DNA of 64,000 bases, from NCBI GenBank assembly GCA_965214435.1, contig OZ243960.1, positions 434,001-498,000 of the forward strand. Direction: 5' to 3'. Positions 50,566-59,738 of this stretch are shown here, piece by piece. This DNA is from Rubrobacter_A sp965214435 (GTDB lineage Bacteria; Actinomycetota; Rubrobacteria; Rubrobacterales; Rubrobacteraceae). The number at the start of each line of letters is the position of its first letter. The first letter of the stretch is position 1. Under the pieces are notes generated by a model. The model saw only the letters and a list, made by a program, of their open reading frames with translations, was not told the DNA's origin and made no database searches. Both the position numbers and the translations under genes were made by a program.

Positions 50566-53085
50566 TTGGGGCACACAGCACCGACACTCATCGACAGAGT
50601 AGTCGCCCGCTGGACCGGTCGGGGCAGGAGAGAGCTGATCGCCAGGCTAGAGGATGGGTTCGAGTCAGACTTCCTGTCTGCTGACGAGGTTCTCGCCACG
50701 GACCCTCATAAAAAACGGCTTGGTCACAAGGCATACGGCAAGCTCAAGGCAGATTTTGTACAGAGTTGGTCCGTTCGTAAGCTACAGCAGCCGCTCGATC
50801 TCGAACAGGCCGCCGCGGTAGCCTCTACCACAGGCGACGTTCAAGTGTTCGCGAGGGCGGGCAGCGGGAAGACGAAAACACTCGTCGCGCGGGCGATCTT
50901 CTTGCAGAAGCACTGTAGAGTGTCGCCGGGCGAAATCCTTCTGCTAGCCTTTAATACAAAGGCGGCGGAGGAGATGAAAAATCGCCTTGCCGAGACGCTC
51001 GGCGAAAGTTTGCCGCACGTGATGACCTTCCATGCGCTTGCGTACGCCCTTGTTCATCCTGAAGAGAACCTGATATTCGATAACGAGGATGCCAACCAAC
51101 CTCTCCTCAGCCGTGAAATCCAGAAAGTCATCGACGAACATGTCAAGTCCGGGAAATACAAGGAGCGTATTCGGGATCTCATGCTCGCCCACTTCCGTGA
51201 AGACTGGAAAGACATCGTGAATGGTCGCTCCCGGATGAACATGAAAGATTCCCTTGCTCACTACCGGGCGCTCCCTCGCGAGAGCCTCAAAGGCGATTAC
51301 GTGAAATCTTACGGAGAAAAGGTTATCGCCGACGCGCTCTTTGAGCACGGCATCGAGTACAAGTACGAGCGTAACTTCCGCTGGAATGGTACCAACTACC
51401 GGCCAGACTTCACGATCTCCACAGGGCGAGGAGGTGGCGTGATCGTCGAGTACTTCGGCCTCGAAGGAGATTCTGACTACGACCAGATTTCGCAGGATAA
51501 ACGGAATTTTTGGGCCGGGCGCGACGGGTGGACGTTCGTCGAGTTATCGCCAAAGGGCCTGGCGAGATACGGTAAAGACTGGTTCACCCAGTCTCTTTTA
51601 GATAAGCTCGAAGAAGCTGGCGTCTCGCACCGACGCCGGTCCGAGGAGGAGATCTGGGAGCTCATCGAGAAGCGAGCGGTGGGTCGCTTTGCAATGGCAA
51701 TGAGAAACTTTGTTAGCCGGTGCAGAAAGCGCGACATTACCCCTGAAGGTTTTAAATCAATGGTGGCGGGTCACACTCCTTATTCGACCGCCGAAGCGCA
51801 GTTCCTGGATGTCGGTGTTTCAATCTACCGGGGTTATCTGCAACGCCTCGCCGAAAACGGGCAGGAAGACTTTGACGGGCTTATGTGGCGCGCCGCATCC
51901 CAGGTCCGCGTAGGTCAGACTCACTTTGTACGAGATAAAGGCCGGGAGCGCGGTGATATTGCCCGACTGAAATTTATAATGATTGACGAGTTTCAAGACT
52001 TCTCGCACATGTTCCGTGGACTTGTGGATGCCGTGCGGTCGGTCAACCCCGGCACGCAGTTTTTCTGCGTCGGCGACGACTGGCAGGCGATCAACGGCTT
52101 CGCCGGTTCCGACCTCCGGTTCTTTGACGACTTTACGGCGTACTTCGAGGACACCTCGCGGCGGCACATCCGTACCAACTACAGATCTTCCAGATCGGTG
52201 GTCGATGTCGGTAATGCTGTGATGTCCGGGCGCGGCCCGGCAGCCAGACCTATACGAAGCGACGCCGGGTCGGCGCTACTGTGCAAGCTTGAAGATTTCA
52301 GGCCATCGGTTTCGGAACAAGCGGTGCACGATGATGATTGGCGCACGCCCGCTTTACTCCGGTTGATCAAGTACTTCCTGGATCGCGGGATGGACGTCGT
52401 CATGCTGTCCCGGCGGAACGCTGCACCCTGGTACGTCAGCTACGGTGAATCCGCAAGCCGGACGCCGGACAGGCTCGCCCGTTTCCTAGAACACATCCGT
52501 GCCCACCTTCCGGAAGAAGACCGGGGACGCGTTGAGATCTCGACCACGCATAAATACAAGGGTCTTGAGCACCCGGCGGTCGTCGTGCTGGACGCTGTTC
52601 AACAGAGCTACCCGCTGATCCACTCGAACTGGGTATTCCTCCGCGCCTTTGGCGATAGCATCCCCAAGATCGAAGACGAAGAACGGCGGCTCTTCTACGT
52701 CGCGGTTACGAGAGCCGAGCACTCGCTAGCGATACTGACCGAGACGCCTTCGCAAAGCCCCTACCTCAGCGACCTCCAACGCCGCGTTCGGCTCACCGAG
52801 CTTTCATGGGAGGACCTGTCACCCGCTCCGCCACTGGGCGGCGGTCGCCTGGAGATCAGGGCGTCCAACGCATATAAGGTAAGGGGTAAGCTCAAAGCTC
52901 TCAGTTACCGATGGAACCACCAGGAAGAATACTGGTGCAAATTCGTGCCGGAAGAGGGCTTCTCGTTCGACACGCTGCTCGGGCAACCGTGGGCCCAAAG
53001 CGACGTCCGACTCGAAGTCTACTCCGAGACAGGGGAATTGTTGCACCATAAAACAGTTCCTAAAGAACCTTTTCCAGCCGACTGA
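50566..53085 (+). CDS. UvrD/HelD-type superfamily 1 helicase with embedded nuclease-like domain
   Basis: An 839-residue SF1 helicase. Walker A ARAGSGKTKTLVA is near residue 105; motif II is IMIDEFQDFS near 470; motif VI is RRLFYVAVTRAEHSLAI near 715. Between motif Ia and the 2A domain (about residues 245-340) lies RNFRWNGTNYRPDFTISTGRG then GVIVEYFGLEGD, an apparent PD-(D/E)xK insertion (Asp in RPDF, Glu in VEYFG), as in some helicase-IV-like enzymes. Motor and possible nuclease on one chain suggest end processing or defence. It starts at TTG 50566 with GAAGGGAGATG upstream. Its end overlaps a convergent gene by 26 bases. Confidence 0.85.
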   Translation: MGHTAPTLIDRVVARWTGRGRRELIARLEDGFESDFLSADEVLATDPHKKRLGHKAYGKLKADFVQSWSVRKLQQPLDLEQAAAVASTTGDVQVFARAGSGKTKTLVARAIFLQKHCRVSPGEILLLAFNTKAAEEMKNRLAETLGESLPHVMTFHALAYALVHPEENLIFDNEDANQPLLSREIQKVIDEHVKSGKYKERIRDLMLAHFREDWKDIVNGRSRMNMKDSLAHYRALPRESLKGDYVKSYGEKVIADALFEHGIEYKYERNFRWNGTNYRPDFTISTGRGGGVIVEYFGLEGDSDYDQISQDKRNFWAGRDGWTFVELSPKGLARYGKDWFTQSLLDKLEEAGVSHRRRSEEEIWELIEKRAVGRFAMAMRNFVSRCRKRDITPEGFKSMVAGHTPYSTAEAQFLDVGVSIYRGYLQRLAENGQEDFDGLMWRAASQVRVGQTHFVRDKGRERGDIARLKFIMIDEFQDFSHMFRGLVDAVRSVNPGTQFFCVGDDWQAINGFAGSDLRFFDDFTAYFEDTSRRHIRTNYRSSRSVVDVGNAVMSGRGPAARPIRSDAGSALLCKLEDFRPSVSEQAVHDDDWRTPALLRLIKYFLDRGMDVVMLSRRNAAPWYVSYGESASRTPDRLARFLEHIRAHLPEEDRGRVEISTTHKYKGLEHPAVVVLDAVQQSYPLIHSNWVFLRAFGDSIPKIEDEERRLFYVAVTRAEHSLAILTETPSQSPYLSDLQRRVRLTELSWEDLSPAPPLGGGRLEIRASNAYKVRGKLKALSYRWNHQEEYWCKFVPEEGFSFDTLLGQPWAQSDVRLEVYSETGELLHHKTVPKEPFPAD

Positions 53086-54037
53086 CCGTGTACTGTCTCG
53101 CCGACTCCAACTCACTGGTGCCGGAATCTACCAGCGTCATCACGCTGCCAACAGTCTCGACGGTCGCCTCGTAAGCCCCGAAAATGTCGCCGCCGGGCCC
53201 CTCGTACTCGATGCGGATTCTGGCGCGGGTCTCAGCTTCGTTTATCCCTAGCACCCGGCCGGACTTTCTGTATGTCGTCCAGTCCCAGCCCTCACGGCAC
53301 AGTATTTCCTTCTCGGAGATCTGCTCGAAGCTGCTTTCGAAGCCCGACCATCCCCGGTAGAACGGCTGGAGGTCCCGGACCGGACCGTTGCGGAGGACGA
53401 GGTTCTCGACAGCCCACGGTTCGAGGTGGCCCCAGGAGTGGCCGCCGGGGAGGTCCACGAGCGTCGGGGCGAAGCGGTGGCCGCCGAGGTGGCTCGTCCG
53501 CCACACCCGGAGGTCATCTCCCGCGTACCGCCAGCGTAGATCTTCGTAGAGCTGGTAGCCAAACTTCCCGCAACAGACGTCGTTGCTGCCGTGGGTGCAG
53601 ACCAGTATGTCCCGCATTCCCGCTGTATCTTGCCGGTAACGCTCGAAACGCGAGAACGCTTCCGGCCCGTCGAGCAGGGCTTTGACGGCGGGCAGTAACT
53701 CGTCGTCGGGCACGAGGAAGTCGTCCTTTTCGTAGAAGGCGAAGGCACCCGGCGGTTTGCGGAAGTACAGGAACCTTGTGTAACCTTCGCGGGAATATTC
53801 CGTGTCCGGCATGATAGCCTGGAACCGATCCAGGAGCTTCCGGTTCCAGGCCGCAAACACCAATTCTTGCAGCCCTTCGGGGAAGTGGCGGGACCTGGAT
53901 ACGTCGTCTTTCCAGGGTGCGGCGACCTCGACGAGCAGGTAGCGCTCAAAGTAGGTCGCTGTGCCGGCGGGGTCCTCGCCAGCCTCTTTCGAGACGACGG
54001 AGCACAGGCGGCGTTCCGGACGGTGTTCGGAGACCAT
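53060..54037 (-). CDS. Sucraseferredoxin-like protein
   Basis: A 325-residue protein of the Suc_Fer-like (thioredoxin-like [2Fe-2S]) family. Signature DILVCTHGSNDVCCGKFG supplies clustered Cys, and HLGGHRFAPTLVDLPGGHSW follows, with two His near the cluster. The role in Actinobacteria is unproven. Length fits. Its 3' end overlaps the helicase gene by 26 bases, tail to tail. A permease relic lies upstream on the same strand. Confidence 0.87.
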   Translation of the reverse strand: MVSEHRPERRLCSVVSKEAGEDPAGTATYFERYLLVEVAAPWKDDVSRSRHFPEGLQELVFAAWNRKLLDRFQAIMPDTEYSREGYTRFLYFRKPPGAFAFYEKDDFLVPDDELLPAVKALLDGPEAFSRFERYRQDTAGMRDILVCTHGSNDVCCGKFGYQLYEDLRWRYAGDDLRVWRTSHLGGHRFAPTLVDLPGGHSWGHLEPWAVENLVLRNGPVRDLQPFYRGWSGFESSFEQISEKEILCREGWDWTTYRKSGRVLGINEAETRARIRIEYEGPGGDIFGAYEATVETVGSVMTLVDSGTSELESARQYTVSRLEKVL

Positions 54038-54039
54038 GA

Positions 54040-54419
54040 CTACCCGCTCCTTTCGAGCTTGCCAAATTTTTCAACGTAGCGCTCACTGAGGTGAGATGTC
54101 CAGAACCCGAGAGGCGCGAAGACCGCGCCCATGACAATGAGCCGCCAGATGTCGCCCCAGAGGGCCGGCACGCCCGCGCCGTCGAGGAGCACGGCCCCAG
54201 CCCCCGTGAGGGCGCAGGTTACCGGCGAGAATTGGGCGACAGTCTGCATGCAGTCTGGCAGAACCTCCGCGTCGTAGTAGACGCCGGAGACGGGTAAGAG
54301 GACCGGGGCGATGACGTAACTGACCCGCCGGACTTTTTCAGGAGAGAGCAGTGGGAGGACAGCGGCCATAAGCTGGAGCCTACCAGGGAACCGCCCGCGA
54401 GGACGAGCCGGGCGACCAA
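54040..54419 (-). pseudogene. Remnant of an ABC-2 type permease, frameshifted
   Basis: From about 54369 downward, one frame reads LMAAVLPLLSPEKVRRVSYV, then IAPVLLPVSGVYYDAEVLPD and ends FWTSHLSERYVEKFG, which is the C-terminal third of an ABC-2 permease. The expected preceding helix (RLVLAGGSLVGSSL) is in a different frame at about 54370-54419. So a frameshift near 54370 and loss of the N-terminal part are likely. No ATPase gene accompanies it. Confidence 0.6.
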
Positions 54420-54739
54420 CTAGTTTGCTTTTGGAGCACCCGGGTGAGGGCTGTCTTCCGCGCGCCGCTCTGGAGAGGTGCTCCGTCGGGCCGCGGCCCG
54501 ACGGCACTCAAAACCTATGTAAATACCCGCCTATTAACGGTGTTACGAGAAAGCCGGGTGGTCGTTACTCGTGTACCGCTCGGGTACGCGGTGACATCCG
54601 ACAGGCGAGAGACAGAAACATTCCGGGAGATCTTTGCATAGTAATTATAAAACTTTGGTCCTACTGTGGCCGGATTTTGTCCTTTTCGCAATACCTCCGT
54701 AAACCTGCCCGGAGCATACTTCCACTCGTTACGTAAGAC

Positions 54740-54768
54740 GGTCTCACGGGAGCTAACCCTGTGAGGCC
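54740..54768 (+). other. Stable hairpin before the LPxTG protein gene
   Basis: GGTCTCACGGG and CCTGTGAGGCC (two G-T pairs) form an 11-bp stem with a 7-base loop. It ends 26 bases before GTG 54794, just ahead of the ribosome site GAGGGAGG. It may stabilise the transcript or regulate translation; it has no T-run, so it is not a terminator. Confidence 0.5.
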
Positions 54769-54793
54769 CAGGCGGTAGAGGGAGGTAAAGAAA

Positions 54794-56035
54794 GTGGGCG
54801 TAGTGAATAAGACATTCGGGGAGTCCTGGAAGAGAGGAAAGCTGACTACGGCGCTGGCGGCGGCCTTACTCGCGGTGCTAGCGGCGGTAGTGCTGGCGGC
54901 ATCCCCGGCATTCGCCCAGGAGACCACGAGCCAGGCACCATCCCAAGGCGGGCAGTATGGAGTATCGCCGGGCGAGGCGGGCACGACGACGGTGAACTTC
55001 GCGCTCACCACGAACGGAACCCCTCCGGCAGACGCGACGTTTTTCGCCCAAACCGTGCAGGGCATCGCGGTGCAGCTAACCGATCCCGACGGCGACGGGG
55101 TTTACACCGGCAGCTACACCTACAACACTCAGGCTTTTCCCGAGGGGGCACCGTTCTCGATCGTACAGGGCACGAGGACGGCGCCGGGCCAGGGGAACCT
55201 GCTCCGCCCCGGCGAGCTGTCGAAGGAGATCAAGAACTTCGGCGTGGTCTCACCGAAGAACGGAGACACCCTGTCCGCCAGCGTGACTTTCCCAACGAGC
55301 GGTAACACCAGCGCCGGAACCCCGGCGACGGGCCAGAGCGCCCCGGTCCAGGGCTCTTCCCGGCTCACCCTGAACGGACACGTACCCGAGGGACAGACCT
55401 TCTACGTTTTCCAGACAGGTATCAACGCGGACTCGGAGGCGACCATCTGCCAGACGGCCTACTCTTCTCCGTCCGCCGGTGAGTTCTGCCAGGGCGGCGG
55501 GGCGGTCAATACCCTGCCCTTCTCGGCTCCGGCCGGCAGCCACATCAGCTACACCATCTACCGCTACGACGCGGCTACCGACTCCACGGAGGCCGTTTCG
55601 AGCGGCACGGCCGTGGCGAAAGAGGGTCTCGCGATAGACGCCTCCTATACTTTCCACAAAAGTGTAAAGACCCGGTATTCCGCTCCGGCATCCACCACGG
55701 GCGGGTCCACCACCGACGTTGCGGCTGGCACCATGGGCGGCGGCGCGGGCGGCGCCGCTGATAGCAGCAGTGCCGATGCTAGCCAGTACTCCAACGCGGT
55801 GGATGCATCCGGTGGTTCGACTGGCGGTACTACGAGTTCCGGTACTATCTCCGGTGATAGCGCTGGCAGCGGCGGCGGTGGTAGCATCGCCGGTGACGCC
55901 GGGATCGTCAAAGGCATAAGCGGCATGCTCCCGGACACCGGCGGCATCCTGGTCCCGGCCGTCTTGTTGGGGGTCGCGCTTATAGCGGGAGGAATGATCC
56001 TGGCGGTTCGCGTTCGCCGCAATAACTTGAGCTAG
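54794..56035 (+). CDS. LPxTG-anchored surface protein
   Basis: A 413-residue exported protein. A signal peptide (basic KRGKL, hydrophobic TTALAAALLAVLAAVVLAAS, cleavage after AFA) and a C-terminal sorting signal LPDTG (residues 379-383), hydrophobic helix (GILVPAVLLGVALIAGGMIL) and basic tail (RVRRNN) are visible. So it is cleaved and attached to peptidoglycan by sortase. The middle has beta-rich segments with one Cys pair (TICQTAYSS...EFCQGG) and a Gly/Ser/Ala/Thr-rich stalk (about 300-370). No sortase gene is in this window. It may be an adhesin or coat protein; no ligand domain is recognised. Confidence 0.88.
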   Translation: MGVVNKTFGESWKRGKLTTALAAALLAVLAAVVLAASPAFAQETTSQAPSQGGQYGVSPGEAGTTTVNFALTTNGTPPADATFFAQTVQGIAVQLTDPDGDGVYTGSYTYNTQAFPEGAPFSIVQGTRTAPGQGNLLRPGELSKEIKNFGVVSPKNGDTLSASVTFPTSGNTSAGTPATGQSAPVQGSSRLTLNGHVPEGQTFYVFQTGINADSEATICQTAYSSPSAGEFCQGGGAVNTLPFSAPAGSHISYTIYRYDAATDSTEAVSSGTAVAKEGLAIDASYTFHKSVKTRYSAPASTTGGSTTDVAAGTMGGGAGGAADSSSADASQYSNAVDASGGSTGGTTSSGTISGDSAGSGGGGSIAGDAGIVKGISGMLPDTGGILVPAVLLGVALIAGGMILAVRVRRNNLS

Positions 56036-56087
56036 CCCCAGTCAGGACCAGACAAACAAGTTTAGCCTAATAATCCAGTTTCAATGG

Positions 56088-56110
56088 AGGCCGGGACGTC
56101 CCGGCCTTCG
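56088..56110 (+). terminator. Probable terminator after the LPxTG gene
   Basis: A perfect 20-base palindrome (AGGCCGGGAC/GTCCCGGCCT, 56088-56107) 53 bases after the stop is followed by a weak T-rich tail TCGTTCTT. Confidence 0.7.
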
Positions 56111-56242
56111 TTCTTGGCCTTGGTAAAAGGCGTGCAGACATTAACTCCAGTGCACTATACCGGGCAGCTATCCGCGTAAACGGAGAAGAGATTTTGGGCA
56201 GAAGGCACGTGGCCGATATAATCATGTCTTCTCGCTAGCGGG

Positions 56243-56446
56243 TCAGCCGCTCTTCTGGACCCAGTTGCCGTTTTCATTCTTTTCGTACTTCTGCTCGACG
56301 GCGCTCCAGGCGACCCGGTGGGCGCGGCTTTCTTCGTTGTACTGCTCTTCAGCGGAGTTGAAGGCTTCCTTGTAGATCTCCTGGGCGTGTTTGGGGAGGT
56401 TGTTTCTTACACCCTTCGGCAACTCCTTGAGCTTATCGTACGACAT
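56243..56446 (-). CDS. ChaB-family protein
   Basis: A 67-residue ChaB protein from ATG 56446: ELPKGVRNNLPKHAQEIYKE, then AFNSAEEQYNEE and RVAWSAVEQKYEKNENGNW. All ChaB landmarks (LP..V...LP.HAQ.I, VAW..V...Y.....G.W) are present. In other bacteria it has been tied to cation transport and to DNA binding, but the function is not settled. The open frame continues to 56545; the conserved start and preceding GGAGA support 56446. Confidence 0.88.
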   Translation of the reverse strand: MSYDKLKELPKGVRNNLPKHAQEIYKEAFNSAEEQYNEESRAHRVAWSAVEQKYEKNENGNWVQKSG

Positions 56447-56709
56447 TCTCCAGCCTTTCTTCTCGGATAGCGCGCTCTCTCTAAACCTGGTAGGTTTGTA
56501 CCCGGGTGGCCGACGGAGGACACCAACGTCCTGGATATAGGTCAAAAGTCCCGATTATCTCTTCCGTAAACCGGGTGATCGGCACAGGCATAGCAGGTAA
56601 TATAGTATCGGTGGGTCGGCGTCCTTCTGTTTTCCCCTCCCAGGACGCCGGGCTACCTATGGGTCTGCCCATGCGGGATTTTTAGAGCAGGAAAGATATA
56701 GGAGTAGAA

Positions 56710-57426
56710 ATGGTGGAAAGCCGGGTGGAACAGCGGGAATCAGGCTCAGAAGACAGTGCTTTTGAAGACAGGATCCGGGTCGCCATCGTGGACGATCAGC
56801 CGCTGTTCGCCAGCGGGCTCGGACGCATTATCGGCGTCCAGCCGGATATGGAGCCGGTCGGAGAAGCTCATGACGGCGAGGCGGCGCTAGCACTCTACCG
56901 GGAACGTGAGCCGGACGTGGTCCTCATGGACATCTCGATGCCGGTGATGGACGGCGTCTCCGCGACCCGCAAGCTAAAGGACCTCGACCCGAGCGTCGCC
57001 ATCCTTATCCTGACGGTCCACGCTGACGACGAGCACGTTTACCGGGGCATAAAAGCCGGGGCTAGAGGGTATCTGCTCAAGGACTGTACCCCCGAGGACC
57101 TGACGCAGGCGATCCGTACCGTCTACTCCGGAGATACCATAATGTCACCGGACATCGCCCGCAAGATGCTCTCAACCTTCGAGGGCATGAACGGCGAAGC
57201 GGAGTTGGCTCCAAATCTTACCGAGCGCGAACTTGAGGTTATAAAAGCCCTGGCGCAAGGCTTGAGTAACAAGCAGATAGCGCGCTCTCTAGGCATTTCA
57301 GAGAAGACGGTCCGCAACCACGCCTCGAACATCTATAAAAAGCTCCACATCTACGACCGGACTCAGGCCGTGCTCTACGCGATCCGCCGGGGCCTCGTGG
57401 ACCTCGACGACCTGGACTCCTACTAA
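56710..57426 (+). CDS. NarL/FixJ-family response regulator
   Basis: A 238-residue regulator. Receiver: acidic pair AIVDDQP, phospho-Asp in VVLMDISMPVMDG and Lys in GYLLKDCT. HTH: LTERELEVIKALAQGLSNKQI...SEKTVRNHASNIYKKL. The first 22 residues are a Glu-rich extension. Its stop overlaps by 4 bases the stop of the opposite-strand histidine kinase gene, so the likely pair is tail to tail and cannot share a promoter. Confidence 0.93.
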   Translation: MVESRVEQRESGSEDSAFEDRIRVAIVDDQPLFASGLGRIIGVQPDMEPVGEAHDGEAALALYREREPDVVLMDISMPVMDGVSATRKLKDLDPSVAILILTVHADDEHVYRGIKAGARGYLLKDCTPEDLTQAIRTVYSGDTIMSPDIARKMLSTFEGMNGEAELAPNLTERELEVIKALAQGLSNKQIARSLGISEKTVRNHASNIYKKLHIYDRTQAVLYAIRRGLVDLDDLDSY

Positions 57427-58877
57427 CCGGGTTTGGGTGACTGGTCCTCCGCCGGAACCTCGACCGTAACCTCAGTCCCCTGACCGGGACTGCTCAGGAC
57501 ACGGAGTTCGCCGCCGAGTGCCGCCGCCCGCTCCCGCATACCAGCGAGGCCCACGCCTTCAGCGGCCCCGTCTTTAAACCCCCGTCCGTCGTCGGATACC
57601 CGCACCCGCGCCCGGCCGTCCTCCAGGTCTAGGGAGACCGTAACTTGCCGGGCCCCGGAGTGCCGGCGGGTATTGACGAGCGCTTCCCGGACTATACGCA
57701 GCAACTCTTCGCTGGTCGCCGGGGGAAGATCCTCCGGGAAATCTGCGTCTACCAGGAGGTCTATATCTCGCTCCGGGGTCCGCTGGCGGTTAAGCTCCAC
57801 AAGCGACTCGACCGCCCGCACGAACGACTGTTCCTTTTCGAGCCTGAGGTTGTAGATCGCGCCGCGCAACCCCTCCACCGCCCGCCGGAGGGCGGATATC
57901 TCCTCGTCCAGCCCTCCAGGTACATCGTTATCGTTACCCCCGGAGACGCCTTCCAGGCGGGTAGCCTGCATCATCTGCAAGGCGCTTACCAGGTCCTGGA
58001 GTACCGTGTCGTGCAGGTCGCGGGCGATGCGCCGCCGCTCGGCGCCCCGGATCTCCAAAAGGGCTTCCTGGGTCTGCTTACGCTCTGTAATGTCATCACA
58101 GACTATGAGTATCACCGTATCGCCGTCGATGCCCTGGACGGTGCGGGCCGTCTCCTCGACCCACATCATCCCGCCGTCTTTGCGGACCTTACGCGCCTCC
58201 CAGCGGGCGACGCCCTGCCGGGCGCTATGCGAGTATTCCGTAAGGCGTTGGCGGATGCACTCCCGGTCTTCGGGGTGGAAGATGTCAAACACCGGCCGTC
58301 CCCGCAACTCTTCTCTTGAGTAACCGAGCTGGCCGGCACCAAAGCGGTTTACGGAGAGTACGGTGCCGTCCAAGTCCACGGTAAAGTACATGGAGGGGTT
58401 GTCCTCGTAGAGAAACCGGTAGCGCCGCTCGCCGAGACGCAGCTCCTCCTCGACCTTTTTGCGGTCGGAGATGTCCCGGGATGAAGAGAGTATCTCCCGC
58501 GCCTCGCCGGTTTCAGGGTCGTGGATGGTACGGCTGGCGGTCTCGAACCAGGTGTACGAGCCATCTTTACGCCGGATGCGGTAGGTAGCCGTGTAAGCCT
58601 CGGGCAGTTCCAGAATCCTCTCGTGCATGTTCAGGATCTGCTCTACGTCCTCCGGATGAAACATCTCGTAGGCAGAGCGCCCCACGAGTTCCTCCGGTTC
58701 GTAGCCGAGCAGCCGGTAAGAAGCCGGGGAAGCGTACAGGAACACGCCGTCGCGGGCGTGGCGGGAGATCAGGTCCGTCGAGTTCTCCGCCAGAAAGCGG
58801 TAGCGCTCCTCCTCCGGAGATGACTCCCCGTCCCATCTACCGTTACCGTGGTCCGTGCTACCCTGGCGCAACCGCAA
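57423..58877 (-). CDS. Two-PAS sensor histidine kinase
   Basis: A 484-residue soluble kinase. Two PAS domains (about 25-145 and 150-270; FLAENSTDLISRHARDGVFL; YRFLYEDNPSMYFTVDLDG, ending DDITERKQTQEAL), then a HisKA_3 domain with phospho-His in IARDLHDTVLQDLV, and an HATPase_c domain (NTRRHSGARQ; VSDDGRGF; GLAGMRERAAALGG). No membrane helix. It lies tail to tail with a NarL-type regulator, its presumable partner. Confidence 0.92.
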   Translation of the reverse strand: MRLRQGSTDHGNGRWDGESSPEEERYRFLAENSTDLISRHARDGVFLYASPASYRLLGYEPEELVGRSAYEMFHPEDVEQILNMHERILELPEAYTATYRIRRKDGSYTWFETASRTIHDPETGEAREILSSSRDISDRKKVEEELRLGERRYRFLYEDNPSMYFTVDLDGTVLSVNRFGAGQLGYSREELRGRPVFDIFHPEDRECIRQRLTEYSHSARQGVARWEARKVRKDGGMMWVEETARTVQGIDGDTVILIVCDDITERKQTQEALLEIRGAERRRIARDLHDTVLQDLVSALQMMQATRLEGVSGGNDNDVPGGLDEEISALRRAVEGLRGAIYNLRLEKEQSFVRAVESLVELNRQRTPERDIDLLVDADFPEDLPPATSEELLRIVREALVNTRRHSGARQVTVSLDLEDGRARVRVSDDGRGFKDGAAEGVGLAGMRERAAALGGELRVLSSPGQGTEVTVEVPAEDQSPKPG

Positions 58878-58951
58878 ACCTCCAACTCTAGTTACCCCCT
58901 GATCTTAGCCCATGTGTAACCGACTCTCTATCCCTAGCTGTAATCCGCAAA

Positions 58952-58997
58952 GGTTTTAGACAATTTGTCCCGCTGCCTCTAAAAGAGTGTCTAAACC
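58952..58997. repeat. Inverted repeat upstream of a small gene pair
   Basis: GGTTTTAGACA (58952-58962) and TGTCTAAACC (58988-58997) form a 10-bp inverted repeat with one bulged T and a 25-base spacer containing CTCTAAAAGAG, a smaller palindrome. It lies 43 bases before ATG 59040 and may be a regulator-binding site for the following operon. Confidence 0.45.
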
Positions 58998-59039
58998 AGC
59001 CATTCCGGGTATAGAATTGCTGTTAGGGAAGGAGAAAAA

Positions 59040-59321
59040 ATGGAACAGATTACCGAGGGTCATCCGGCTCGCAGAATACCGGGTGGCAAGGTTTATACCT
59101 TGAAGCCGTACATTTTGGTTCTGGAATGCGATTGCGGAGAGCGGATGCTCTACGCCGACGCCGCATGTTTCCGCTGCCGGTGCGGCACCGACCACGAGGA
59201 GAGCGTCCGGAAACTAATGCATCTCGAACCCGAGTCCTGGTACGAAGACCACGCGGCGTGGCTCGACGGAGACGCTACACTGTACCCCGACGCAAAGAGT
59301 GGCTGGAGTAGACCGTTATGA
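59040..59321 (+). CDS. Small four-Cys protein, unknown
   Basis: A 93-residue protein. LECDCGERMLYADAACFRCRCG has five Cys in a C-x-C...C-x2-C-x-C layout, fitting a zinc ribbon of atypical spacing. The remainder is acidic. Behind AAGGAGAAAAA at ATG 59040. It overlaps the next gene by 4 bases, so the two are coupled. No family recognised. Confidence 0.65.
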   Translation: MEQITEGHPARRIPGGKVYTLKPYILVLECDCGERMLYADAACFRCRCGTDHEESVRKLMHLEPESWYEDHAAWLDGDATLYPDAKSGWSRPL

Positions 59322-59722
59322 CCGACACTAGAGAGCCCAAAACGGACGCCGTACCGGCGGAAGAGCTTTGCGGGCGTTCGACGTATATCCGCTACATAGC
59401 CGCGTGTTACGAGCACAACCGGCTGGAAGTGCTGACCATCATTTCCCCCTCCGGCGCAAAGGCGTTACCGGTATTCGCTAGCCCGGAGTCGGCGGGAGAA
59501 TTTCTAAACCTGGGGATGTTTAGGTCCGCCTGGCAGGTCCGGGAAGCCACGGCGGGGGAGTTGATCTCCTTGCTCATGGGCTACGCCGGGGACGCGAGAG
59601 AGGTGATCCTGGACCCTCCGCCCATACCGGACCTCGAAGACGCCACCACGTACCACCTGAGCCGTAAAAGCTTTATAAACTTCCTGATGAGCCTGCCGCT
59701 GGTAGTACCGGAAACCAGCTAG
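59318..59722 (+). CDS. Unknown protein coupled to the four-Cys protein
   Basis: A 134-residue protein beginning in the stop of the previous gene (ATGA). The middle (ALPVFASPESAGEFLNLGMF, AGELISLLMGYAGDAREVIL) is faintly like SseB-type N-terminal segments, but I do not recognise a family with confidence. It ends 17 bases before the convergent thiL gene. Confidence 0.6.
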   Translation: MTDTREPKTDAVPAEELCGRSTYIRYIAACYEHNRLEVLTIISPSGAKALPVFASPESAGEFLNLGMFRSAWQVREATAGELISLLMGYAGDAREVILDPPPIPDLEDATTYHLSRKSFINFLMSLPLVVPETS

Positions 59723-59738
59723 AAGCTAGAGTCCGATA

